NCBI GenBank assembly: GCA_030737875.1
Contig: CM060909.1
Span: 393,275,565 to 393,339,564, forward strand
Reading direction: 5' to 3'
Length of the DNA: 64,000 nt
Source of the DNA: Allium sativum
Taxonomy: Eukaryota > Streptophyta > Magnoliopsida > Asparagales > Amaryllidaceae
The translations under genes and the position numbers were made by a program. Within the stretch, counting starts at the first letter, position 1. The number at the start of each line of letters is the position of its first letter. The notes under the pieces are model-generated. The model was not told the DNA's origin. It made no database searches and saw nothing but the letters and a program-made list of their open reading frames with translations. This document shows positions 1 to 10,639 of this stretch, piece by piece.

Positions 1-1465
1 TTGCATATTAGCATTCACATAACTTGCATAAGCATACATAACTTGCATAACATGTTGAACTTGCATATAAGCATTCTCACAACTTGCATAATATGTTAAA
101 CATGCATTTAAGCATACACATAACTTGCATAAGCATTCACATAACTTGCATATTAACTCATAAACTTGCATAATGGGTCATCATGAACTTGCATATTAAC
201 AAACATGTAACTTGCATAGCATATCTTGCATATTAACATACATGTAACTTGCATAGCATATCTTGCATATTAACATACATGTAACTTGCATAGCATATCT
301 TGCATATTAACATACATGTAACTTGCATAGCATATCTTGCATATTAACATACATGTAACTTGCATAGCGTATCTTGCATATTAACATACATGTAACTTGC
401 ATAGCATATCATCATGAACTTGCATAACATGCATATGATCACATAACCCACAACTTGCATATTTAGCTTCATGTAAACATAACATACATCATACTAATCT
501 TGCATAAACTTACATACTCAACATGCATAAACCCACTTGTTAAACATGCATAAACCAACTTCTTAATCATGCATGAATCCACTTATCAAATATGCATAAA
601 CCAACTTATTAAATATGCATAAACCAACTTATTCAATATGCATAAACATAGAAAAACATAGAGTAACATATCATTACAAATGATTCAAACTCACTAATCC
701 GCATTCAAGACCATAAGTCTCATTACACCTAATCTACTTGCTTTAACAATTGATGTTAAAGTGATAGAAACTCACAACTAGCAATTTGCACTCCAAATGA
801 AGAAGATTAAGATGCTTAGAATGGATTAGAGGTTGATTAGAGAGGTTGATTAGCTTGCTTTCCTCTTCATTGATTTGTGGAGGCCATGATCAAGTTTCAT
901 TTTGCCATAGTTTAGTTACAAGATCTAATTATGAATGAATTAGGATAGGGTTAGGGTCTTATTTATAGGATTAGGTTGCATTTTAGACCCTTAGATTAAC
1001 CCTAGATTGGTTTAGACCCGTCAGATCCAAGAAGCTTCCAGAACCAGCCCTCCAAGCCAGCCCAAGAACCTAAACTGGTGCAACCTGGTGCACCCAGGTT
1101 TTCTGGACGCCGCACCCCTGTCGACAGGCAAGTCGACAGGCAAGTCGACACCCCCTGTCGACAGGCCTGTCGACAGCCCTGTCGACATGGGTAGGGCGGG
1201 ATTTTTCCCGCCTGACCCCACTTGTCCAATTTAAAATCTGAATTTTAAATTCTTAATTCTGTTTTTAGTTTTGAATTTTCTGCAAACTTCATTGGGCCAT
1301 AACTGGGCCATACGGACTCCGATTTTCGAAAACTCGGACTCTATTTTGCGTATTTTTCCGAGACGAACGCAATGACGCAGCCCGTTTCCCCCGATTCCCA
1401 CATCTGAGATTATTTATTCTGTAATTAGTGAATTTTAGCCTTAACCCAAAATACGGGGTGTTACA
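1..1465 (-). repeat. Element A 3' LTR (partial; distal 1465 bp)
   Basis: Colinear with 7488-8939 of the right LTR. Offset is constant at 7487 up to about position 1110. Differences seen by eye are one substitution near 1034, a 24-bp insertion here in the GTCGAC palindrome cluster, and an 11-bp CCATAACTGGG duplication missing here. It ends in GGGGTGTTACA at 1465. It contains the same TATA-like box (960-967, minus) and ACTTGCAT repeats as the other copy. Confidence 0.92.
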
Positions 1466-1479
1466 TTCTCCCCTCCTTA
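1466..1479 (-). promoter_or_regulatory. Polypurine tract of element A
   Basis: On the minus strand this reads AAGGAGGGGAGAA directly before TGTAACACCCC of the 3' LTR. It is the expected plus-strand primer site and matches element B's tract at 36313 (GTAGGGGAGAA) in sequence and position. Confidence 0.85.
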
Positions 1480-2019
1480 AAGGATATCGTCCCCGAAATC
1501 TCTAAGCTAAGGAGAATGCATATCCTACCATCCAAACAACCATCTACTCAATCCATCAAACACGAGCATCCATTGTCCTTAGAACAATTTCTAATGATGT
1601 ATGAGCATATGCAAAGAGTGTGTGTATATGTTCCCTATCTAATGTATGAACATATGCAAACCATGATAGTGCCATGCATCCATTATGTATGCGAAAGAAC
1701 CCTATCGACACATACAATATCTACATGAGTGCACAATCATTCACCAAAATGCATCATCCATATGATAACACAATCATTAGACATCCATAAATATAGCTTT
1801 CTACACACAATTTTATGCAACATGCAATATGAAGTGATTGAGCCGATCTAGTGCCTAGAGTGTGTGTATATGCATCCACGAGCAACCACTAGCAAACACT
1901 TGCATCCACTTGCATCCATCAACCATAACATGTCTCAAACACATGTTTCAACCATAGGTTTACCCTATCTAAAGGTCAAACAGTACTAACGAGAGGACAT
2001 ACTAAAGATAAGATAAGTA
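1480..2019. other. Element A non-coding 3' region between chromodomain and polypurine tract
   Basis: No protein similarity seen. It aligns in order with B's 3' region at 36328-36884: both have a block of atccatc/catgagcatcca motifs, a tgtgtgtatatg stretch, and gagcaaccactagcaa repeats. It is therefore conserved untranslated sequence between the two families. Confidence 0.7.
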
Positions 2020-3011
2020 CTAGACAAGCGATAAAGGAGAAAGTAAAAACATACCCTCAAAAAGAAATGGGTACAATGAACGCATCTTCGCTTCCGTCTC
2101 CCAAGTTGCGTTGCTCTCATCTTCTCCCCATTGCACTTTGACTAGTTGAACCTCTCGATTCCTCAACTTCCTAATCTCTGACCCAAGGATGTGGGTAGGA
2201 GCTCGTCGAATAATCACATCACGCTCTACCTTTACTTCTTTAAGTAAGCCTGGCTCTACCACCTCTGCGGTCTCATGTAAGTACTTCCTCCCATGGAATA
2301 CATCATGTACATCACTAAGTCTGTCGGGCAACTCCACCAATGGAAGATGCTCCTCCCGTGTACCTCCAAAATCCAAGATACATAGCCTCAAAAGGTCTTC
2401 TAAAATATGATTCACCCTCTCGGTCTGGCCGTCTATCTGAGGATGATACGTGGTACTCAAACACAACTGAGTCCCCACCGTCTCTTGGAAACTCTTCCAA
2501 AACTCTCTAGTGAAGATAGGATCTCAATCGCTCACCATACTGGAGGGTACACCATGCAATCTAATAATCTCTCGAATATAATCTGAAGCTAGACATGGAA
2601 TAGTCCTCTTGCTCTTCACGGGTATGAAATAGGCACACTTAGTAAGTCTATCTACTACAACCCAAATCCCCGTATTACCCTTCCTTGATTTTGGTAATCC
2701 TTCGAGACACTATCCCACTTCCTTAGCGGAACTTCCAATGGGTGAAGCAACCCACTGGGTTTCTTCTACTCCGCTTCCAATTGCTAGCTCACCAAGCATC
2801 TAGCGACATACTCGGCCGCATCTTTCTTCATACCGGCCCAGAAGAAAACCCTCTTCATGTCTTGGTACATCTTGTCCCCACCGGGATGAATGGTCATCCT
2901 AGAACAGTGTGCGTCATCAAGAATAGCCTTCCTCAAACCCTCGTCTTGCGGTACACAAAGTCTACCGTCTCCACGCAACCACCCCTTACCATCTAGGGTG
3001 TACCTACTCAA
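2020..3011 (-). pseudogene. Broken integrase and chromodomain of element A
   Basis: Read from 3011 downward: an HHCC zinc-binding region ([27 protein letters not shown]) resembling B's; an integrase core damaged by stops (a TGA falls where B has the Arg of ISDRD, near 2524); then 2478-2020, where the core end (AYHPQ-like TTYHPQIDGQTERVN) runs in frame straight into the chromodomain (LVKVQWGEDESNATWETEA). Compared with B, about 130 residues between the catalytic Glu region and the chromodomain are deleted. The catalytic Glu of GQTERVN survives, but no intact integrase can be made. The chromodomain (reader of histone marks in chromoviruses) looks the least damaged part. Confidence 0.85.
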
Positions 3012-3126
3012 ATGGCTGGACGACTTCCCCCTCTCATGAGCTTCTTTACTAACTCAACCAATTGTGGGTCGTCCCGCTGTGCTCCGCCAATACGCCCCAA
3101 AAGAGTAGGTCTAACCTCCAAGGAGG

Positions 3127-3333
3127 CTAGAAACCGGGTACAAAGTCAACGGAAGGTCTAAAGTCAAACATAGAGATAAACTCTAAGCTCCGTCGTTCAA
3201 CGAACAATGAACTCAAGGACAACCTTTTTCTACTTAAGGCGTCCGCTACCACGTTACCCTTGCCATGGGTATACACTACCTCAAACTCATAGGATGCTAA
3301 GAATCTCATCCAAAAATCATCACAACTGTCCAT
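3127..3333 (-). pseudogene. RNase H tail remnant of element A
   Basis: The peptide contains [18 protein letters not shown] and SLEFISMFDFRPS, matching the end of B's RNase H domain and the linker to integrase ([18 protein letters not shown]). The catalytic N-terminal half of RNase H and the RT palm with its DD motif are missing, so this is only the last quarter of the domain. Confidence 0.85.
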
Positions 3334-3636
3334 CTCTCACGCAGACCACCCTAGTCGAACTCGACATCCCCCAAATGCAAGCCCCAAAGGCCTAAACCAA
3401 TATCAGACAAACACCCAAGGGATATCTCCTTCGAGTTCAGGCGACCTACGTGAGATGATACTAGTAAAAATGGCTAAACAATTAAGCCTGTGACCAACTT
3501 TGGATGTCCTCGCCAGTCTCGCTCCAAAACCACCGTTTGTCCCATAACTGGCTTTGCTCACCCTATTGAGCACATACAAACACTTATTTCGTTCCCAGAA
3601 AAGACCAAGGTGTCATTTACAAAGACCATTACGAAC
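3334..3636. other. Unexplained filler inside element A replacing the RT palm and RNase H core
   Basis: This 300-bp stretch occupies the place of RT motif DD and the first part of RNase H, but I see no matching codons on the minus strand. About 26 bases near 3382-3407 resemble, with a few mismatches, a motif conserved in the D/E/F/H LTR families (47256-47281 in F; reverse complement in H near 62810-62836). It may be captured or scrambled sequence; the similarity is short. Confidence 0.35.
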
Positions 3637-4378
3637 TTATTTAGGTACTCCCTGAACACCCTCCTCATCAAACCAATATGCGGGGGCGTTCGTCAAACCA
3701 AATGGCATCACTAGCCACTCATAAAATCTACCCGGAGTCCTAAAGGCAGTCTTCTCTATACTATCCTCAGCCACTCTCAACTGACGAAACCCCATGGCTA
3801 AGTCCAACTGCGCAAATATTGAGGCGCCAACTAACTGATCAAAGAGATCATAAATCCTCGGCAATGGGTGTCGATTCTTCTTTGTGAGTTTATACAGTTC
3901 TCTTTAGCCTACACAAAGTCTGAGGGACCCATCCGCCTTCGCAGCAGAAACTACTGGAGCACCCCACTCCGATATACTTCGTCTTATGAACCCCTTCTTA
4001 AGCAAACCACCTACTTGCTTATCGAGTTCCCTCCTCTCACGAGGAGCCGTGTGGCACACTGGCCAAGATACTGGTTTGGCATTATCTACCAGATATTTTC
4101 GGAAGTCAATCTCCCGCTCTGGAGGTAAGCCCTTCACCTCCTCAAAACACATCCGAGTATTCCCGGACCACTCTAACAGATCGCCAACTCTAGACCGTCG
4201 TGTCAAGCGATTCTAGATAACTTAGCATAACAGATTCTATGGGATTACAAGAGATCTCGAGAGTGTTACCCAAGCGGGTCATAAGCCTAACAACTCTCCC
4301 TTCAAAATTAAGAACGGCACCCCCACTGGATAACCAGTCCATGCCCAAAACTAGCCCATAGCCCGTGAAGCCCAACAA
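3637..4378 (-). pseudogene. Broken protease-RT segment of element A
   Basis: Three overlapping frames together match B's protease end and RT start. 4378-4190 has [13 protein letters not shown] and [10 protein letters not shown] (protease C-terminus). 4206-3904 has [15 protein letters not shown] and [16 protein letters not shown] (RT N-terminus). 3864-3637 has [20 protein letters not shown] and [11 protein letters not shown] (RT fingers and palm start). At least two frameshifts separate them, and the catalytic DD motif is absent. This cannot encode reverse transcriptase. Confidence 0.85.
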
Positions 4379-4399
4379 GCATCACACCTAAGCTCAACG

Positions 4400-4699
4400 C
4401 TAAGTATAGAAACTTTCAAACCCAAACACATCATGGAGCCCAATTGGGTTTGAAACAACTAAGGCATCATCTACCAAACTGGTGTCTAAGTGCAGTGACT
4501 CAACTAACCATGATGAGATAAACGAACTCGATGCGTCAATATCAATTAAAGTTCGAATCGGATAATGAAGAAATCCAAATTCCAACCTAGACGGTCCTAT
4601 CCCCATCAGGTACCCTAGTCGCGAGGGAATACAACTACCCTCCAGGAGATTCCATAGCTTGCCTATGCCCCTTTGGACAATCCTAATAAGATGTCCCAT
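4400..4699 (-). pseudogene. Protease N-terminal remnant of element A with mutated active site
   Basis: HYPIRTLIDIDASSSFISS and VESLHLDTSLVDD align with B's [18 protein letters not shown]. The catalytic DSG triad reads DID here, so the aspartic protease would be inactive even without the frameshifts. Upstream codons do not resemble gag. Confidence 0.8.
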
Positions 4700-5119
4700 T
4701 CCTTCCCAAAAGGATAACTACTAGCCTTCTCCTTCCCATTCTCCACTCGTAACCTCCCATCAATGAGGTTCCGTCCTTCATTAACCAAACAACTATTTGA
4801 ACCTTCCTCCCATCGTCCATCCAATAAGTACCTACAAGTCCTCCTCCTTCTTGAACCAACTTCCAATCCGACTAACGTCTAAGTCCCTTGAAGTGGTTTT
4901 CCACTCTTATCTATCTTAGAAAGATCATCTATACGCGGAGGGGAAACTCAAAATGAGAGAGAGGAAGAGATCCAAACGGAGAATTCGAAAGATAAAGATA
5001 TGGCTATCGGGGATTATGCTTTACTTTCAAAAACCTTTCTCTTTTAAGACATGTTTTTGAAAATACTTCTTCCAAAAATTTTCTTAGAAAATAGTTTTTC
5101 TAAAAATTTTATCTGTTCT
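4700..5119. other. Element A leader region without recognisable gag
   Basis: B has about 1 kb of gag here, including two CCHC zinc knuckles; A has nothing similar. The right third (about 5030-5119) is a T-rich leader like B's at 41330-41440 and ends at the primer site. I infer deletion of gag. Confidence 0.6.
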
Positions 5120-5143
5120 GGTAACCTTTGCTCTGATACCACG
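5120..5143 (-). promoter_or_regulatory. Primer binding site of element A (initiator Met tRNA)
   Basis: The minus strand reads CG TGGTATCAGAGC AAAGG right after the 5' LTR. TGGTATCAGAGC is complementary to the 3' end of plant initiator-Met tRNA, the usual primer of plant chromoviruses and Copia elements. Confidence 0.92.
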
Positions 5144-6643
5144 TGTAACACCCCACACCCGCTACGGTCACTCACTAAGGGAATGCCATAACATTGGTGG
5201 GGTATTTTAAGTGAATATAGAACAGAAAAATTACAACAAGACAGATATAAGTAATACTTGAAAATCTAAATCATCATTTCAATGCAGTGGAAAGTAAAAC
5301 ATGTTTGGTTACATCACAAAACCATACAAGAGTCAAGTACCAAATATCCGTCTTCGTAAAAATAAGTACATAATCCCACTAAGTAAACAATAGCCATAAA
5401 AGGAAAGATGAACTGAGCTTTACTTCAACGGTCCAAGCTCCAAAGGATAGATACAGCAATCCGATCAAGGCCCACTAGCACTAGGCCCACTCTGATAACC
5501 TGGGGTTGGGGAAAAAGATAAAAACAACGGGGTCAGACATAAGTCTGAGTGAGTCCTATAACTTTAACAATACAATCATTAAAGTAACCAGAGAAGACAT
5601 AAGTTGATATACGGTAACGCCTGGGGATGAATGGCTACACTAAGCAGCTTGGCATACTTAGGATAAACTAAGATAACCGTAAAGACGCATTTATCCACCC
5701 AAGGATAATTGCTAGATTACACCGCCCCAGACCTATCCAACCAAGGATAATTCCTACACTGCACCACACCAGTCATTCCTACTTAAAGGTTGATCCCTCC
5801 AAGGACTTAGAAAATTTCCCCAGTAGTTTCGTGTACTCCTAGCCCACTACATAGGTGCCGTCTGCCCCTATCTCCACTAGGTGTACTCAGTAATTCTTAC
5901 CCAGTAGTTTCGTGTACTCCTACATAGGTGCCGTCTGCCCCTATCTTTATTAGGTGTACCCACTACTCCCCATCGATCGGCTCCCTACCGTAGATACCCG
6001 TGCTGGTCCCACAGTGGGGTGTATCACTCCCCTAAAGTGGCTACCCAATACTATCAACGGTGCACGGCTTTATATCTACACGATGCAACAACGGCTTATC
6101 TACCAGCCCGGGCCCACACACGCATATGAAACCCGTTGGACTTGCGTTGCCACCGCTAACCCGTTTTGGCCACTTATAGTCAAGCCCAATATGCGTGTCC
6201 CGTCACTCGACATGGGTCGAGCCCACAAAGATACGTTTGGGATATTGGTTGAAATGGGCCCCCCACAAGCTACTACTTAAGCTTGTCATTTTATCTAGTG
6301 AATCCCACTTAACCCATTAACCATGTCCACCTTCATGTTACAAATTTTTGGTTAAGTCTTTCAATCGTATTTTAATTGCCACTTAAGGCACCCACTAGAT
6401 TTCCGCATGCCACCCAAGGCACTTACTTGATTCCCACATGCCACCTAAGGCACTTACTTAACCCTTTAATCATGTTTAATTACATGTTCCACTTTGGTTA
6501 AGTATTCTAATCGTATTTTCTATTGCCACCCAAGGCAACCCACCAGTTTCCTCATGCCACCCAAGGCACCCACTTAACCCTCATGCCCCACAACATGCTT
6601 ATATGGTTAAGTGTTTCTTAATTAATTAAGACCGTGATCCTCA

Positions 6644-6742
6644 TAAAGACCTCTCACATTAGACTATCTTTTATGACCGCTGGTTAAGCCGGTTGGGTCC
6701 GGGCAGCCTTATGTCATAACCGAGTCTAACCTCGTGTCTTTA
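6644..6742 (-). other. Long hairpin module A1
   Basis: Three nested perfect stems: TAAAGAC/GTCTTTA (6644-6650 with 6736-6742), TTAGACT/AGTCTAA (6659-6665 with 6723-6729), TTATGAC/GTCATAA (6671-6677 with 6713-6719). They enclose a G/C-rich tip with GGTTGGGTCCGGGCAG. The same design recurs in module A2 and in the B and G LTRs. Confidence 0.75.
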
Positions 6743-6767
6743 CATTAATCACGTATTTAGTTTGTGC

Positions 6768-6866
6768 CTAAGACCTCTCACATTGAGCTAACATTTGTAG
6801 CAACTGGTTAAGCCGGTTGGGTCCGGGCAGTTTTACACTACAAATGAGTCTAACCTCGTGTCTTAG
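6768..6866 (-). other. Long hairpin module A2
   Basis: Outer stem CTAAGAC/GTCTTAG (6768-6774 with 6860-6866) and inner stem ATTTGTAG/CTACAAAT (6793-6800 with 6838-6845) are perfect but differ in sequence from A1. The tip is again GGTTGGGTCCGGGCAG. The middle stem is weaker than in A1. Confidence 0.72.
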
Positions 6867-7239
6867 TCGATTAATTACATCTAATTAATCACTCCCATAT
6901 TAATTGTCCCTAATTAATATCAAGTTTCTCATAACATGGGTAGACCTAACTCAATAGGTAAATTCCCATGGGGTAGACCTAACTCAATAGGTAAATTCCC
7001 ACTTATGCTTATTCATTTTATGGTATGCTTAATCATAACCATTTCACACCATTCATTAACATGTCTATTAACCCCATCGTTTCCCCACGCACTTATGCTA
7101 ACACGACATATTTCCAAGAGAAGATTCTTTCATACTTAACATGGGTTTCACTTAGCATACATTAGCATTAACATGGGTTAAAAGGTGTCCACTTACATCA
7201 TGATATTAACCCAACTAGCATTACTAAATAACCCAACTT

Positions 7240-8150
7240 GCATGAACATACATATGTCGTATATACAAAGACGACTTGCATAAGTGTTCATAGGTTATAC
7301 AAAGATGAACTTGCATGTGTCTTAAAGGTGTGAACTTGCACAACATGTTACATGTTAACTTGCATAACATTATACACATAACTTGCATGATATCATAAAC
7401 ATCACTTGCATATCAACATACACATAACTTGCATAACATGTTGAACTTGCATATAAGCATTCACATAACTTGCATAACATGTTAAATTTGCATATTAGCA
7501 TTCACATAACTTGCATAAGCATACATAACTTGCATAACATGTTGAACTTGCATATAAGCATTCTCACAACTTGCATAATATGTTAAACATGCATTTAAGC
7601 ATACACATAACTTGCATAAGCATTCACATAACTTGCATATTAACTCATAAACTTGCATAATGGGTCATCATGAACTTGCATATTAACAAACATGTAACTT
7701 GCATAGCATATCTTGCATATTAACATACATGTAACTTGCATAGCATATCTTGCATATTAACATACATGTAACTTGCATAGCATATCTTGCATATTAACAT
7801 ACATGTAACTTGCATAGCATATCTTGCATATTAACATACATGTAACTTGCATAGCGTATCTTGCATATTAACATACATGTAACTTGCATAGCATATCATC
7901 ATGAACTTGCATAACATGCATATGATCACATAACCCACAACTTGCATATTTAGCTTCATGTAAACATAACATACATCATACTAATCTTGCATAAACTTAC
8001 ATACTCAACATGCATAAACCCACTTGTTAAACATGCATAAACCAACTTCTTAATCATGCATGAATCCACTTATCAAATATGCATAAACCAACTTATTAAA
8101 TATGCATAAACCAACTTATTCAATATGCATAAACATAGAAAAACATAGAG
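7240..8150. repeat. ACTTGCAT-type octamer array in element A LTR
   Basis: Dozens of copies of ACTTGCAT or close variants separated by short AT spacers. Near 7690-7890 they form about five tandem units of 37 bp (catgtaacttgcatagcat...). The same block is at 1-650. The complementary motif ATGCAAGT is amplified in related LTR G at 17440-17890. Confidence 0.8.
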
Positions 8151-8446
8151 TAACATATCATTACAAATGATTCAAACTCACTAATCCGCATTCAAGACCA
8201 TAAGTCTCATTACACCTAATCTACTTGCTTTAACAATTGATGTTAAAGTGATAGAAACTCACAACTAGCAATTTGCACTCCAAATGAAGAAGATTAAGAT
8301 GCTTAGAATGGATTAGAGGTTGATTAGAGAGGTTGATTAGCTTGCTTTCCTCTTCATTGATTTGTGGAGGCCATGATCAAGTTTCATTTTGCCATAGTTT
8401 AGTTACAAGATCTAATTATGAATGAATTAGGATAGGGTTAGGGTCT

Positions 8447-8454
8447 TATTTATA
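8447..8454 (-). promoter_or_regulatory. TATA box in element A 5' LTR
   Basis: The minus strand reads CCTATAAATAAG about 485 bp into the LTR. Its partner in the left LTR is at 960-967. B, C, D, F and G have comparable boxes near the same end, which supports LTR promoter function. Confidence 0.55.
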
Positions 8455-8593
8455 GGATTAGGTTGCATTTTAGACCCTTAGATTAACCCTAGATTGGTTT
8501 AGACCCGTCAGATCCAAGAAACTTCCAGAACCAGCCCTCCAAGCCAGCCCAAGAACCTAAACTGGTGCAACCTGGTGCACCCAGGTTTTCTGG

Positions 8594-8652
8594 ACGCCGC
8601 ACCCAAGTCGACACCCCCTGTCGACAGGCCTGTCGACAGCCCTGTCGACATG
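8594..8652. repeat. GTCGAC palindrome cluster in element A LTR
   Basis: Several copies of CTGTCGACAG-like palindromes, a short hairpin-forming minisatellite. The left LTR copy (1111-1188) has 24 bp more, so copy number changed after or during insertion. B and G carry different palindromes (around GCGCACTT) at the corresponding place. Confidence 0.75.
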
Positions 8653-8939
8653 GGTAGGGCGGGATTTTTCCCGCCTGACCCCACTTGTCCAATTTAAAAT
8701 CTGAATTTTAAATTCTTAATTCTGTTTTTAGTTTTGAATTTTCTGCAAACTTCATTGGGCCATAACTGGGCCATAACTGGGCCATACGGACTCCGATTTT
8801 CGAAAACTCGGACTCTATTTTGCGTATTTTTCCGAGACGAACGCAATGACGCAGCCCGTTTCCCCCGATTCCCACATCTGAGATTATTTATTCTGTAATT
8901 AGTGAATTTTAGCCTTAACCCAAAATACGGGGTGTTACA

Positions 8940-9051
8940 CTTTCTTTCAAATTCCTCACTTTTAATTTCCTCAAATCAAAGATCTGATCAAATCCTCAAA
9001 TTACGATATGAATTTACATAACTCAATCTCATTGGGTTTCAAGAATGATAT
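8940..9051 (-). repeat. Family D LTR, left copy, piece 1
   Basis: Aligns with 52275-52387 of the full D LTR with few differences (starts ctttctttcaaattcctcac). It lies between the insertions of A and E. The part of this LTR left of A is outside the window. Confidence 0.85.
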
Positions 9052-9681
9052 TGTAACAACCCGAAAATCAGACCCAATTTAAAATTTTTATTTTTAAGAA
9101 TTTTATAGTAAAATCTGCCAGAATTTGAAATTTCCATTTTTAAATAACATTTTTTTATTATGGAAAATTGACATTTTCGCAAACGAACCCCGTTTTCGAC
9201 GAAACCACTTTTGTTGGAACCGGAATGTCGAATTATTACTAGGTTTCAATTTTTAGAATTTTTCGACTTAATATGTGAGCGTGGCGAAAGAAACTGTGTT
9301 TGGGTCAATATAGTCAAAATTTAACGACTTAAAAATGACCATTTTTCAAACAGCCTCAGAATTCGATGAAAATAATTTTGTTGGATTTGTATCGTCAAAA
9401 CATAGCCAAAAATATTTTTTCTGGATTTTTCCGGACTCGTATGTGGCTCCGGTGGATTTTTGAATACGTTAGAATATTAAAATAAAAGAATTATTTTAAA
9501 ATCTGAAAAACAAAGGCTGAGATGACCTCTTGGACCTGCGGGACATAGACGGATGAATCCGGAATAGGGGCTATTTGGTAGGAAGGACAGTCGTTGGGCT
9601 GAAAACGGGATTAATGGGTAATTGGGCCGAATCGGATAATTAATAAATTAATTAATTAACAAAACCCTGATTATAATATAA

Positions 9682-9689
9682 TATAAAAG
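9682..9689 (+). promoter_or_regulatory. TATA box in solo LTR E
   Basis: TATAAAAG is followed about 30 bp downstream by a C/T-rich start-like region and a GC-rich leader (9710-10040). Orientation agrees with the LTR's TG to CA direction. Small frames in the leader on both strands look fortuitous. Confidence 0.45.
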
Positions 9690-10639
9690 GGGCCGACACT
9701 ATTCATCGTCTTCAGCAAATTCGTGGCCGCCCCTCCCTTCTATTCTTCCTCCACCAAATTCTCTCTCCACACTTCGAGTTAGAACACAAACCACCCACCA
9801 AATCGAAGCTCTTCCTCTCCTCTGCGCGCTCATACCAATTTCACACCACCTTGTGCCCTGTAGCTCGCGGAGTAGGTCCCCAAACCCGGCGCCTTTCAGC
9901 TGCCGTCGGTCGCACCTCAGGTTGCCGAAACCCCCCACACCCCCGGCGCACGTAGCCCACTCCAAGCCGCTCCTCCTCCAACTGACGGCACCCCAAACCG
10001 ACACTCCAATCTCCTGCAATCCGTGGTCAAATTTTTGAAGCCACTTTGAAAATAACGGCCGAACCTTATTTGGGAAGAAGAAGGTTAATTAGTTAGTTAA
10101 TTAATTAATCTAATTTATTTTATAATTTGTTTTGACCATATTTAATTCATTTCAAACCGGAATTCGATGATTTCAGCGACGTTGTGATCGTATTGAGCAG
10201 TTCTACGCCGCTAGACTGAAAAGGAGCAATTTTGAACACTTTGAATTTCGGGGCACAAATCGCAACGACTGTGAGACTCTTTATTTAAATTTAATAATTA
10301 ATTAAATTATTCAATTACGATGTAAATTGAATATGACCACGATTCCGATCTATTTATTTGGTCATGGTTTGTGATGATTGTTCTATGTTTGAATAATTCA
10401 TATAGAATCCATATGATTACCATTTCATGATATGTTATGTTATCACTTGTTATCTATGATTGTCACATGTTACCCCTTGTGTCAGTATTGGATTGATTTT
10501 ATTTATCAATTTCGAATCAATAGAAATTTGATTTCCATATTATCACTTGTGTTCGAATTAGATTGAATTGATTTGATTATCCATTCAAATCAAAAGGAAT
10601 TTGACTATCACCTCTATTTGAATTGATCTAGGATTATCA

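Larger units (their letters stand above)
1..8939 (-). mobile_element. Element A: non-autonomous chromovirus (Ty3/gypsy, Tekay-like), left LTR cut by window edge
   Basis: Two direct repeats (1-1465 and the end of 5144-8939) flank a 3.7-kb interior read on the minus strand. The LTRs begin TGTAACACCCC and end GGGGTGTTACA. An initiator-Met tRNA primer site adjoins the right (5') LTR and a polypurine tract adjoins the left (3') LTR. The interior holds recognisable but broken protease, RT, RNase H, integrase and chromodomain pieces in the normal chromovirus order. Gag is not recognisable, and the interior is about 1.5 kb shorter than that of related element B. The LTRs are almost identical, so insertion is recent. 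The right flank starts with CTTTC, the expected duplicated site; its partner lies outside the window. The target is an LTR of family D. Confidence 0.9.
5144..8939 (-). repeat. Element A 5' LTR (3796 bp, complete)
   Basis: Starts TGTAACACCCC and ends GGGGTGTTACA. In the element's reading direction it has a palindrome cluster (about 8600-8650), a TATA box (8447-8454), an ACTTGCAT-rich repeat (about 7240-8150) and two long hairpin modules (6644-6742, 6768-6866). The rest is unannotated leader. No LTR-encoded protein is evident. Its first bases resemble B's LTR (33000-33100), so A and B are related families. Confidence 0.92.

Noticed and set aside
7690..7890. CRISPR-like repeat array
   Set aside because: 37-bp units are contiguous and the sequence between octamers is not unique; it is a plant LTR minisatellite.
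9699..10038. GC-rich frames on both strands in LTR E
   Set aside because: Overlapping frames on both strands of a GC-rich leader, not conserved in H.
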